64,000 nt of DNA from RHKX01 sp046330415 (lineage in GTDB: Bacteria > Actinomycetota > Thermoleophilia > Solirubrobacterales > 70-9). How positions within the stretch are numbered: the stretch's first letter is position 1; every line of letters begins with the position of its first letter. Location of the stretch: assembly GCA_046330415.1 (NCBI GenBank), contig JAXLSW010000009.1, forward strand, positions 1 through 64,000. The letters are read 5' to 3'. Shown here one piece after another: positions 42,908 through 51,618 of the stretch. The notes beneath the pieces were generated by a model. The model was not told the origin of the DNA. It did no database searches and saw only the letters and a list, made by a program, of their open reading frames with translations. A program made the translations under genes and the position numbers.

Positions 42908-43888
42908 ATGCTGATCGGCATCGTCGCGGCGGGCGGCTGCGGGTTCGGGCCGGGCGAGTCGGAGCCGGGGGAGGCGAATCTGCGGGTCACGCGAGACTTC
43001 GGCTCCGAGCTGATGGTCGACGCCACGCTCACCGATCCAACCGAGTCCGACTCGGTCGTCCGCTTTCTCGACGACAACGCCGAGGTCGAGACCTCCTACG
43101 GCGGCAACTTCGTCGACGCGATCAACGGCGTCGCCGGGAGCACCGTTCAGGGTGGTGACGACGACTGGTTCTTCTTCGTCAACGGCTACTACTCCGAGAT
43201 CGGCGCCGGCGAGGCCCGGGTCCACGCGGGCGACCGGATCTGGTGGGACTACCGCGACTGGCAGCAGGCCTACCGCGTTCCGGCCGTGGTCGGTTCCTTC
43301 CCGGAGCCGTTCCTGCACGGTGAGAGCGGCGGGGAGGCGCCGGAGGTGACCCTCGAGTGCGTCGGCGGGGCCGGGCAGGGCGATGCTTGCGCCACGGTCG
43401 CCGACGCTCTCGACCATGCCGGGATCGATGCGGAGGAACGCGACCTCGATCGGCCTGAGGCGAGCGGCGACGCGTTGCGGATCCTGGTCGGCGAGTGGTC
43501 CGACCTCAGCGACGATCCCGCCGCCGCCCAGCTCGAGGACGGGCCCTCCGCCAGCGGCGTCTACGCGACGGTCGCATCCTGCGGTGATCAGGGTGGCGAT
43601 GGCGGCGATGGCGGCTACCGGCTCGAGGTGCTCGGCTCCGACGCGAAGCCGCGGCTGCAGCTCGCCGACGCGGGGTTCGTGGCGGCGGTTCGCCATCGCG
43701 AGGATCCGCCCACCTGGGTCGTCGCCGGCACCGGTCCCGACTCCGTGCAGAGGGCCGCGGCGCTGCTCGGCGAGGACACGCTTCAGGACCGCTATGCCGT
43801 CGCGGCCGGGCCCTCGGGAGAGCCGGTCCCGATGCCGGCTCCCGACGAGCTCGACATCCCGGAGAAGGAGTCGGCCCCATGCGGCTGA
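42908..43888 (+). CDS. DUF4430-type lipoprotein
   Basis: This protein of about 326 residues begins with a short hydrophobic stretch and a lipobox-like AAGGC, so it is probably a membrane-anchored lipoprotein. Residues about 50-120 match DUF4430, with GNFVDAINGV, DDDWFFFVNGYY and HAGDRIWWDYRDW. The rest (about 135-326) is an unrecognised domain with paired cysteines. The signal stretch extends upstream of the ATG in frame to the previous stop codon, so the true start is uncertain. It overlaps ecfT by 10 bases. The context suggests an external B12-binding partner of the ECF transporter. Confidence 0.82.
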   Translation: MLIGIVAAGGCGFGPGESEPGEANLRVTRDFGSELMVDATLTDPTESDSVVRFLDDNAEVETSYGGNFVDAINGVAGSTVQGGDDDWFFFVNGYYSEIGAGEARVHAGDRIWWDYRDWQQAYRVPAVVGSFPEPFLHGESGGEAPEVTLECVGGAGQGDACATVADALDHAGIDAEERDLDRPEASGDALRILVGEWSDLSDDPAAAQLEDGPSASGVYATVASCGDQGGDGGDGGYRLEVLGSDAKPRLQLADAGFVAAVRHREDPPTWVVAGTGPDSVQRAAALLGEDTLQDRYAVAAGPSGEPVPMPAPDELDIPEKESAPCG

Positions 43889-44808
43889 CGAGCCCGCTGG
43901 CCTACGCGCCCCGCCGGGGCCCGCTCGGCACCGCGCGCCCATGGATCGCCGCGGTCTTCCTACTGCCCCTCGCGGTTGCCGCTTTCACATTCGCCAACCC
44001 GATCGTGCTGCTGGCTGCGGGCGCCGCCGCCCTTCTCGCCGGGGTCCTCTCCGGGGCCGGTGCCAGCGTGCGGGCGCCGCTGCGCTGGACGATCGGCCTC
44101 GGGGTGATGGTCATCGCCGTCAACGCGATCGCTTCCCAGCGCGGCGCGACGATCCTGCTTCGCGGCTGGGAGATGCCGGTCCTCGGCCAGATCGATGTCA
44201 GCCTCGAGGCGCTCGTCGAGGGTGCGGTGCTGGCGCTGCGGATCATCGTCGCGCTGCTCGTCTTCTCGGTCTGGTCGGCGTGCGTGGACCCCGACCGGAT
44301 CCTGCGTGCGATCCGCCCGATCGCCGCCCGCTCGGCGCTCACCGCGACCCTGATCGCGCGGCTCGTCCCCCTCGCGGCCGCCGACGCCGCGCGGCTCGGC
44401 GAGGCGAGCGCGCTGCGCGGTCCCGCGGCGACTCCGGTCGGCAAAGCCGCGATCGCGCGCCGGCTCGTCGCCGGGGCCCTCGATCGCTCCGTCGACGTCG
44501 CCGCCACGCTCGAGCTCCGCGGCTACGGCCTCGGCACGCGGTCGCGGATGCCGAGACACCGGCGCGTCGCCGGCGAGATCCCGTTGCTCGTCTGCGGCTT
44601 GCTCTCGCTGGGGATCCTGATCGCCGCCGGGCTCAGCGGCGCGGCGGCCTTCGACGCCTATCCGCGAATCGATATCGACACCGACCTCGCCACGTTCGCA
44701 CTGGCCGGAGCGATCGTCGCGCTCGCCTGGCTGCCCTTCGCGCTCGAGACCCTGCGCCTGCGCAGGCGCCCGCGGGTGAGCGTTGGGGAGGTGGTCCGCG
44801 TTGGCTGA
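43879..44808 (+). CDS. ecfT: Energy-coupling factor transmembrane protein EcfT
   Basis: This 309-residue membrane protein has several N-terminal membrane segments and the coupling-helix motifs of the EcfT family, RLVPLAAADAARLGEASALRG and the later ATLELRGYGLG. These helices contact the two ATPases. The gene overlaps both neighbours, which indicates a single translationally coupled operon. Confidence 0.9.
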   Translation: MRLTSPLAYAPRRGPLGTARPWIAAVFLLPLAVAAFTFANPIVLLAAGAAALLAGVLSGAGASVRAPLRWTIGLGVMVIAVNAIASQRGATILLRGWEMPVLGQIDVSLEALVEGAVLALRIIVALLVFSVWSACVDPDRILRAIRPIAARSALTATLIARLVPLAAADAARLGEASALRGPAATPVGKAAIARRLVAGALDRSVDVAATLELRGYGLGTRSRMPRHRRVAGEIPLLVCGLLSLGILIAAGLSGAAAFDAYPRIDIDTDLATFALAGAIVALAWLPFALETLRLRRRPRVSVGEVVRVG

Positions 44809-46429
44809 TGTCGCGCTCAGCTGCAGCGGCCTCGACTACCGCTATCCGGGTTCGCCGAGCCTCGCCCTTCGCGGGATCGACCTCGAGATCACCCGCGGTG
44901 AGTTCGTCGTCTTGGCGGGCTCGTCGGGCTCGGGCAAGAGCACGCTCCTTCGCGCCGCCTGCGGGCTGGTCCCTCACTTCCACGGCGGCGAGATCGCCGG
45001 AGACGTCAGGGTCGGCGGCCGCACGACGCGCGAGATCGGGCCGGCCGAGCTCGCGAGCGCCGTCGGTTTCGTCGCCCAGGAGCCCGAGACGCAGGTTGTC
45101 TCGACCACCGTCGGCGCCGAGCTCGAGCTGCCGATGGAGCTGCGCGGGGCGGGTGCCGTCGAGACCGCAAGGGCGGTCGAGGAGGCTGCGCTGGCCCTCG
45201 GTATCGAGGGGCTGCTCGAACGCACCACGGACACCCTCTCCGGCGGCGAGCTGCAGCGTGTCGCGCTCGGCGCGGCGCTGGTCACCGGTCCCTCGCTCCT
45301 GCTGCTCGACGAGCCCACATCGCAGCTCGACCCCGTCGCCGGTGACGAGCTGATCGCGCTCCTGCGGCGGCTCAACGAGGAGTGGGGGGTGGCCGTGCTG
45401 CTTGGTGAGCACCGGCTCGAACGCTGCCTCGCCGCCGCCGACCGGGTTGTGGCGCTCGACGCCGGGGAGAAGGTCTTCGACGGGCCGACGGATGAGTTCG
45501 GCGGCTACGCGCGTCGCGCGGCGCCCGCTCTCGCGACGCCGGTCATGCGGCTCTTCGAGCTCGCGGGGATCGATTCCAGCCCGGCGACGGTCAAGGGCGC
45601 GCGCGAGAAGCTAGTGGCTCTGGGTCGGCTGGACGAAGCGGCGGCGGGAACCCACACCGCGCCCGGGCTTCCACCGCAGCGCCGCGACGGCACAGCGGCG
45701 CTGCGCGCTCGCAACCTGCAGGTCGAGCTCGAGGCGGCCGAGATGGTGAGGCCGGTGCTGCGGGGCGTCGACGTCGAGGTCAGCGCCGGGGAGCGGGTTG
45801 CGCTGATGGGTCCCAACGGGGCCGGCAAGAGCACGCTGCTTCGCACCGCCGCCGGTCTGCTCCCGGCGAGCTTCGGCTCGATCGAGGTCCCGAGCGGTTG
45901 CGCGCTTCTCTCACAGCGTCCCGACGACTACCTCGTCCGCGAGCGCGTCGGCGACGAGCTGCCGGGCGAGGCGGGCCGCGCGGCGCTCGCCGCGGTCGGG
46001 CTCGACGTCTCCGCCGACGCCGACCCGCGCGATCTCTCCGGCGGTGAGCGTCAGCGACGCGCGCTCGCCATCGCGATGGCGGGCCGTGGGGCCGGTGGCT
46101 CGGCGCCCGGGCTCGTCTGCCTGGACGAGCCGACGCGCGGGCTTGACCGCGCCCGCAAGGACGCGCTCGCGGCCTGGATCGAGGAGCTCGCAGCGGCGGG
46201 CTCGGCGGTCGTCGTCGCCACCCACGACGTCGAGTTCGCCGCCCGGTTCGCGACCCGCGTCGTCCTCCTCGCCCGCGGCCGCGTGATCGCGGACGCCGAT
46301 CCCCGCGAGGCCCTGGGGGGCGGCTGGTACTTCGCGACGGAGACGGCGCGGATCACCGGTGGCCGAGCGGTCACGCCGGAGCAGGGGGCGGCCCTGCTGC
46401 TCCCCGCCCGCGAGGGGGCGGAGCTGTGA
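44801..46429 (+). CDS. ecfA: Fused double EcfA ATPase
   Basis: This 542-residue protein holds two ABC ATPase domains in tandem, combining EcfA1 and EcfA2. The first has GSSGSGKSTLLRAAC, LSGGELQRVALGAAL and LLLLDEPTSQLD. The second has GPNGAGKSTLLRTAAG, LSGGERQRRALAIAM and VCLDEPTRGLD. The TTG at 44801 is preferred because GGGGAGG lies 7-9 bases before it; an upstream TTG at 44783 is possible. It energises EcfT and the S-component encoded next. Confidence 0.9.
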   Translation: MADVALSCSGLDYRYPGSPSLALRGIDLEITRGEFVVLAGSSGSGKSTLLRAACGLVPHFHGGEIAGDVRVGGRTTREIGPAELASAVGFVAQEPETQVVSTTVGAELELPMELRGAGAVETARAVEEAALALGIEGLLERTTDTLSGGELQRVALGAALVTGPSLLLLDEPTSQLDPVAGDELIALLRRLNEEWGVAVLLGEHRLERCLAAADRVVALDAGEKVFDGPTDEFGGYARRAAPALATPVMRLFELAGIDSSPATVKGAREKLVALGRLDEAAAGTHTAPGLPPQRRDGTAALRARNLQVELEAAEMVRPVLRGVDVEVSAGERVALMGPNGAGKSTLLRTAAGLLPASFGSIEVPSGCALLSQRPDDYLVRERVGDELPGEAGRAALAAVGLDVSADADPRDLSGGERQRRALAIAMAGRGAGGSAPGLVCLDEPTRGLDRARKDALAAWIEELAAAGSAVVVATHDVEFAARFATRVVLLARGRVIADADPREALGGGWYFATETARITGGRAVTPEQGAALLLPAREGAEL

Positions 46430-48393
46430 GCTGGCAGGCTGCGTCCTTCACGATCCTCGGGCTTGCCCTGCTGGGCGGCTTCGTCTGGTTCGAGCGCTCG
46501 CGACCCCCCGCTCGCCTGGTCGCCGCGGTGGCGGCGATGGCGGCGCTCGGGGTCGCCGGGCGGCTCGCGCTCGCGCCGATCCCCAACGTCGTCGCCACCA
46601 CCGACGTGGCGCTCCTGGCCGGCTACGCGCTTGGCGGAGCCCCCGGCGTCGCGGTCGGGGCGCTGTCGGGGCTCGTCTCCAACTTCTGGCTCGGGCAGGG
46701 GCCCTGGACCCCGTGGCAGATGGCGGGGTGGGGGATGGTCGGGATCGCCGGCGCGGTGCTCGCGCGGGCCAGCGGGAGGCGGATGAGCAGGCTCGGGCTG
46801 GCCTGCGTCGGCGCGCTCGCGGGTTTCGCGTACGGAGCGCTCCTCGATCTCTCGGTGATGATCGAGTTCGGCGGGGAGCAGTCGCTGGACCGGTATCTGG
46901 CGCTCAGCGCACGCGGTCTCCCCTTCAACATCGCGCACGCGGCCGGTAACTTCGTTCTCATGCTCGCCGCGGGACCCGCCCTCGTCCGCATGCTCGATCG
47001 CTATCGCGATCGGTTCGCGTACCGCTGGAGCGATTCTCCGCTCGGCCGTTCTGTCGCCTCCCTCGCGCTCGTCGCCTGCCTGCTGACCCCGCTGCTCTCC
47101 CCTGACCGCGGCGCCGCGGCCCAGGGTCGCGACGGCGCCCGAAGCTGGCTGATCTCCGCCCAGAACGACGACGGCGGCTACGGCACCGGCCCCGACGTCG
47201 ACTCCGCCACCGACATGACCGGGTGGGCGATGGTCGGCCTCGCCGCCGCCGGCGTCAACCCGCGCGACGTTGCGACCGGCGGCAACACCCCAGTCGAGTA
47301 CCTGCGCAAGAGCATCGACGACATCTCCTCCATCGGCGACCTCGAGCTTACGATCCTCGGGCTCGAGGCCTCGGGGCTCGATTCGCGCGCCTTCCAGGGG
47401 CGCGACCTCGTCGCCGAGCTGCGCAGCAAGGAGCGCGACGACGGCTCCTACCAGGGTCAGGTGAACCTGACCGCCTTCGCGATCCTCGCCCAGCGCTCCG
47501 CCGGGGTGGAGGGAGCCAACGTCGGCAAGCCCGCCAGCTGGCTGCGCTCCGTCCAGATCCGCAACGGCGGCTGGGCGTCGGTGCCGAAGGGGGAGAGCGA
47601 GCCTGATTCCACCGGTTCCGTGATGCAGGCGCTGAAGGTCGCGCCGGGCGCGCACGGCCCGATCCAGGACGGGGCGAAGTGGCTGGAGCGCAACCAGCAC
47701 AAGGACGGTGGCTGGTCGCTGACGGAGGGTGGGACCTCCAACTCGCAATCCACCGCGTGGGCGATCCAGGGGCTCACCGCGGCCGGGATCAGCGCCGGGA
47801 CGATCCGCAACGACGGCAACAGCGGCATCGACTTCCTCTACTCGCGTCAGTCGTCGAGCGGCTACTTCGCCTACTCCGGCTCGAGCGACCAGACGCCCGT
47901 GTGGGTGACCTCCCAGGCACTGATGGGCGTCATGAAGGTGCCCTTCCCGATCGCCGCCGTGCCTCGTGAGAAGCCCGACGACAACGGCGCCGACAACGAC
48001 TCCACCGGCGGGACGTCAACGCCCCCGAGCAGCTCGCCGCCCACCTATCCGACCTCGCCGAGCCCGAGCCTGCCCGGCGGCGGACTCGACCTCGGTGGCC
48101 TCGGCGGCGCCGACTCCGGTGGCTCCAACGGCGGCGGCAACCCGGGTCCCGGCGGCTCCAGCCCCGGATCTGGGCTGCCCGACGGCCTGCCGGAGGGCGA
48201 ACTTCCGACCGGTCCCGACGACGGCGAAGACGCCCCGCTGGACACCTTCGCGCAGAGCGCCGCGACGCCGCTGCCGGAGCTCCCCTCGCAGGACTCCCCG
48301 CTGCCGGGGACGATGGTCTTCCTGGCCGGTATCGGGCTGCTGGCGGCCGGTCTCGGTGCGGGGTTCCTCCACTACCGCCGCCGCCAGCTCTAG
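46426..48393 (+). CDS. ECF S-component fused to an extracellular alpha/alpha (terpenoid cyclase-like) domain
   Basis: This 655-residue protein has three parts. Residues 1-205 are an ECF S-component with about six helices, including VVATTDVALLAGYALGG and ALSGLVSNFWLGQGPWTPWQ. After another helix (about 212-226), residues 230-500 carry five QxxDGGYG-like repeats (QNDDGGYGTGP, ERDDGSYQG, QIRNGGWASVP, QHKDGGWSLTEGG, QSSSGYFAYSG), the mark of the squalene cyclase/prenyltransferase alpha/alpha barrel shared by intrinsic factor and transcobalamin. A Gly/Pro/Ser-rich linker leads to a C-terminal anchor, LPGTMVFLAGIGLLAAG then HYRRRQL. It overlaps ecfA by GTGA. Cobalamin is the inferred substrate from the riboswitch. 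Confidence 0.87.
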   Translation: MSWQAASFTILGLALLGGFVWFERSRPPARLVAAVAAMAALGVAGRLALAPIPNVVATTDVALLAGYALGGAPGVAVGALSGLVSNFWLGQGPWTPWQMAGWGMVGIAGAVLARASGRRMSRLGLACVGALAGFAYGALLDLSVMIEFGGEQSLDRYLALSARGLPFNIAHAAGNFVLMLAAGPALVRMLDRYRDRFAYRWSDSPLGRSVASLALVACLLTPLLSPDRGAAAQGRDGARSWLISAQNDDGGYGTGPDVDSATDMTGWAMVGLAAAGVNPRDVATGGNTPVEYLRKSIDDISSIGDLELTILGLEASGLDSRAFQGRDLVAELRSKERDDGSYQGQVNLTAFAILAQRSAGVEGANVGKPASWLRSVQIRNGGWASVPKGESEPDSTGSVMQALKVAPGAHGPIQDGAKWLERNQHKDGGWSLTEGGTSNSQSTAWAIQGLTAAGISAGTIRNDGNSGIDFLYSRQSSSGYFAYSGSSDQTPVWVTSQALMGVMKVPFPIAAVPREKPDDNGADNDSTGGTSTPPSSSPPTYPTSPSPSLPGGGLDLGGLGGADSGGSNGGGNPGPGGSSPGSGLPDGLPEGELPTGPDDGEDAPLDTFAQSAATPLPELPSQDSPLPGTMVFLAGIGLLAAGLGAGFLHYRRRQL

Positions 48394-48411
48394 GGCTCGG
48401 GGCACGAGGCG

Positions 48412-50136
48412 ATGATCACCCGGGACTCAGCGCTTGCCGCCCTCAGCGGAGAGCGCTTCGACGTCGTCGTGATCGGCGGCGGGGTGACGGGCGCCGGCGT
48501 CGCGCTCGATGCCGCATCGCGCGGCTACTCGACCGCGATCGTCGAGCGCGACGACTGGGCCATCGGGACCTCGAGCCGCTCCTCGAAGATGGTCCACGGA
48601 GGGCTTCGTTACCTGCAGAACTTCGATCTCGGGCTGGTGCGAGAGGCGCTGCTGGAGCGGCAGCTCATGGTCCACCTCGCACCGCACCTCGTCTACCCGA
48701 CGCCCTACCTCGTCCCTCAGCTCGGTGACGATCGCCGCGACGTCAGGGTCGGGATCGGGCTCAACATGTACGACGTGATGGCGACCACGCGGGTCGGCCA
48801 GGGACGGCGCCAGCGCGGCGGCGGGCGCCGTGAGCGCGAGCGAGTCGCGGACCTCGCAGGGGGCGATGTCCCGCCCGAGTCCTGGGCGCCGGACCGCCAC
48901 CGGACGATCCCCGGCGAGGAGGTCGTCGAGATGATCCCCGCGCTCGCATCGCGCGAGCCCAGGTCGGCCTACCTCTTCTACGACTGCCAGACCGACGACG
49001 TCCGCCTCGTCCTGACGATCCTCGGCGAGGCGGAGCGCTACGGAGCCGTGATGGCGAACCGACTCGAGGTCACCTCGTTGCTCGAGCGCAACGGCAAGGC
49101 CGACGGGGTCGTCTGCCGGTGCGGCGAGAGCGGCGCGACGGTGGAGATCCAGGCCGACAACGTGATCAACGCGACGGGGGTCTGGGCCGACCGGATCCGT
49201 CCCGACGAGATCCTCGACGAGACCGAGGTGCCGAGGATCGCGCCGAGCCGCGGCACCCACCTGACGCTGCCGCTGGAGAAGCTGCCGCTCGAGCACGCTG
49301 CGTGCATCGTCCCGGCGGGGAGCGGCCGCACGATCTTCGTTCTGCCCTGGTACGGACGGGTCCTGGTCGGTACCACCGACAACGACTACGACGGCGACAT
49401 CGATCACGTCCGGCCCGGAGGCGACGACATCGACTACCTGCTCGACGCGGTCAACTCCTACTTCGAGACCGAGTTGGGGCGCGGCGATCTGACCGGCGCC
49501 TACGCCGGGGTCAGGCCGCTGATCTCGACCGGCGATCCGAAGAAGTCGGTGGACATCTCGCGCAAGGCGGAGCTCTACGAGACCTCCTCGGGCCTGCTGA
49601 CGATCACCGGCGGCAAGCTGACCACCTGGCGTCGCATGGCGAAGCTGGTCGTCGACCGGGTCGCGATGAGGGACGGCAGCGAGCAGCCCTGCCGGACCAC
49701 CGAGGTGCCAGTGGGGATGGCGGCCCGCGAGGAGGATCTCGCGCCGCCCGACGGCGTCGATGCCGGAGCCCTCCCGGAGGGCTATGCCGAGCAGCTCGCC
49801 TTCCGTTATGGACACGCGTCGCGCGCGGTCCTGGCCGTCGCCGCCGAGCGCCCGGAGCTGGCAGCCCCCATCGTCGAGGGTCGCCCGGATCTCCTCGCGG
49901 AGGTCGTCATCGCTGCGCGCCGCGAGCAGGCCCGCTCGCTTGCCGATGTCCTGCTGCGACGGACGCGCCTCGGGATCCTCGCAGCGCCGCAGCTGCGGAC
50001 CGCCGAGTCGGTCGCGGCGGTCGCGGCAGCGCTCGGCGGTGAGCTCGGATGGAGCGAGGACGACATCCGCGCCGCAGCCGAGGCGTGGCCCGGCCAGCTC
50101 GACGCCGAGGGCGCCGACCCCGCCGCGAGCGCCTGA
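48412..50136 (+). CDS. glpD: Glycerol-3-phosphate dehydrogenase
   Basis: This 574-residue FAD enzyme oxidises sn-glycerol-3-phosphate to dihydroxyacetone phosphate at the membrane and passes electrons to quinone. It shows the FAD motif VIGGGVTGAGVALDAASRG, the family segment SSKMVHGGLRYLQNF and the later TGGKLTTWRRMA. The ATG follows CGAGG and is only 18 bp after the S-component gene, so some read-through from the B12-controlled operon is possible. An arginine/glycine-rich insert is seen at about residues 131-150. Confidence 0.93.
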   Translation: MITRDSALAALSGERFDVVVIGGGVTGAGVALDAASRGYSTAIVERDDWAIGTSSRSSKMVHGGLRYLQNFDLGLVREALLERQLMVHLAPHLVYPTPYLVPQLGDDRRDVRVGIGLNMYDVMATTRVGQGRRQRGGGRRERERVADLAGGDVPPESWAPDRHRTIPGEEVVEMIPALASREPRSAYLFYDCQTDDVRLVLTILGEAERYGAVMANRLEVTSLLERNGKADGVVCRCGESGATVEIQADNVINATGVWADRIRPDEILDETEVPRIAPSRGTHLTLPLEKLPLEHAACIVPAGSGRTIFVLPWYGRVLVGTTDNDYDGDIDHVRPGGDDIDYLLDAVNSYFETELGRGDLTGAYAGVRPLISTGDPKKSVDISRKAELYETSSGLLTITGGKLTTWRRMAKLVVDRVAMRDGSEQPCRTTEVPVGMAAREEDLAPPDGVDAGALPEGYAEQLAFRYGHASRAVLAVAAERPELAAPIVEGRPDLLAEVVIAARREQARSLADVLLRRTRLGILAAPQLRTAESVAAVAAALGGELGWSEDDIRAAAEAWPGQLDAEGADPAASA

Positions 50137-50193
50137 GCGCCGCGTCCCACCGCGCGGGCGCTTCGCCGGGGCGCCGATATCCTTCCCCGCCTC

Positions 50194-51603
50194 ATGCCAG
50201 CACAACTTGAAAACGCGCATCTCGCCGACCTGCACGCGCTCGCCGCGGAGCTCGGTGTGGAGCGCTTCCGCATGCTTCCCCGCGACGAGCTCGCCGCCGC
50301 CATCCTCGAACGCGATCCCGATGCGAGCGTCCCCGAGCGCGAGCCCGAGCCCGAACGCGACGGGGACGATGTCGGCTCCGATGCCGAGGAGAGCGGACTC
50401 TCTGAGCGCTCGGGAGCCCGCCGCCGCGGACGCCGTGGTGGCCGTGGCCGCCGCGGTGGTGAGGGTTCGCGAGACGATCGCGACCGCGACCGCGATGGCG
50501 ACGGGGACGGCGATGGCGAGGACTCCGCCGAGGCGGAGCAGGAGACCGGCGAGCCGGTCACGGGCATCCTCGACATCACCCCGCGCGGTCATGGATTCAT
50601 CCGGATCTCGGGCCTCGGATCCGACGAGGACGACGTCTACGTCTCCCCGTCGCAGATCAGGCGCTGCGAGATGCGCCGCGGCGACGAGGTCTCGGGCCCG
50701 GCCCGCAAGCCGCGGCGAGGCGAGCGCTACCCGGCCCTGATCCACGTCGACACGATCAACGGCGTCGAGCCCGGCGCCGACGCGAAGCGGCTGACCGACG
50801 CGACGCCGGTGCATCCCAGCCGCCGGATCCCGCTGGTGCCCGCCGCGGGCGCGAGCGAGGACGAGGCCGTCTTGATTCGCTCGATCGACCTGCTCAACCC
50901 GCTCGCCCGCGGTCAGCGGGTGCTGATCGAGGCGGGGGCGGGAACCGGTCGCACGACGCTGCTGCGCGCGCTTGCCGCGTCACTCGGCGGCGTCGAGGAG
51001 CTCGAGCTCGTCGTGCTGCTGATCGACGAGCGCCCCGAGGAGGTTGCGGATTGGACCGAGCGCGTCGGTGAGGACGCGGTTGCGATCGCCACCGCCGACA
51101 TGCGCTCCGGCGAGCAGCTTCGCCTCGTCGAGCTCGCCTTCGGCCGCGCCTCGCGCCAAGCCGAGCGCGGGGCGGACGTCGTCCTCCTCGTCGACTCGCT
51201 TTCGCGCATCGCCGTCGCCGCCGACGACCCCGATCGCGTCAAGCCGATCTTCGGCGCCGGTCGCGAGACGGAGGAGGAGGGCGTGGGCTCGCTCACGGTC
51301 ATCGCCACGACGCTCGACGACGACTCCGACGAGGGCGACGTGCTGCGTGCGCTCGACACGACGGAGAGCTCCCGGATCGTCCTCGATCGTGAGCTCGCCG
51401 TCGCCGGCGTCTACCCGGCGATCGACGCCGGCGCCGCGCGCGTCGCCGGCGAGGAGCACGTCCGCGACGAGGCTGAGCTGACCGCGGCGCGGGCGCTGCG
51501 CGCTGAGCTGGCGGGGCTGACCGCGGCGGAAGCCGCGGCGCGCTTGCGCGAGCGGATCGCCGACACGCCCGACAACGCGGCGCTGCTTGCCTCGCTGAGC
51601 TGA
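50194..51603 (+). CDS. rho: Divergent Rho-type transcription termination factor
   Basis: This 469-residue protein has the Rho layout: an N-terminal Rho_N-like helix bundle (1-45), a long charged Arg/Gly/Asp-rich insert (about 50-115) common in actinobacterial Rho, an RNA-binding OB domain (GILDITPRGHGFIR to DDVYVSPSQIRR) and an ATPase domain. The ATPase part keeps VLLIDERPEEVADW and VVLLVDSLSRIAV. The Walker A motif is GAGTGRTTLL with Arg253 in place of the invariant lysine, and the Q-loop/GG segment between LSRIA and FGAGRETEEEG is shortened. It may be the cell's main Rho or a divergent paralogue. TATCCT at 50178-50183 lies 10 bases before the ATG. Confidence 0.82.
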   Translation: MPAQLENAHLADLHALAAELGVERFRMLPRDELAAAILERDPDASVPEREPEPERDGDDVGSDAEESGLSERSGARRRGRRGGRGRRGGEGSRDDRDRDRDGDGDGDGEDSAEAEQETGEPVTGILDITPRGHGFIRISGLGSDEDDVYVSPSQIRRCEMRRGDEVSGPARKPRRGERYPALIHVDTINGVEPGADAKRLTDATPVHPSRRIPLVPAAGASEDEAVLIRSIDLLNPLARGQRVLIEAGAGTGRTTLLRALAASLGGVEELELVVLLIDERPEEVADWTERVGEDAVAIATADMRSGEQLRLVELAFGRASRQAERGADVVLLVDSLSRIAVAADDPDRVKPIFGAGRETEEEGVGSLTVIATTLDDDSDEGDVLRALDTTESSRIVLDRELAVAGVYPAIDAGAARVAGEEHVRDEAELTAARALRAELAGLTAAEAAARLRERIADTPDNAALLASLS

Positions 51604-51618
51604 GCTGAGGCCCGGGTC

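Noticed and set aside
48298..48393. LPGTM as a sortase anchor signal
   Set aside because: The fifth residue is Met, not Gly, and the S-component already anchors the protein; treated as a simple membrane anchor.
48820..48890. Frameshift in glpD at the Arg/Gly-rich segment
   Set aside because: Family sequence continues on both sides in the same frame and homologues vary in length here, so an in-frame insert is more likely.
48427..50814. 795-codon minus-strand frame
   Set aside because: Antisense to glpD and the start of rho, both strongly supported.
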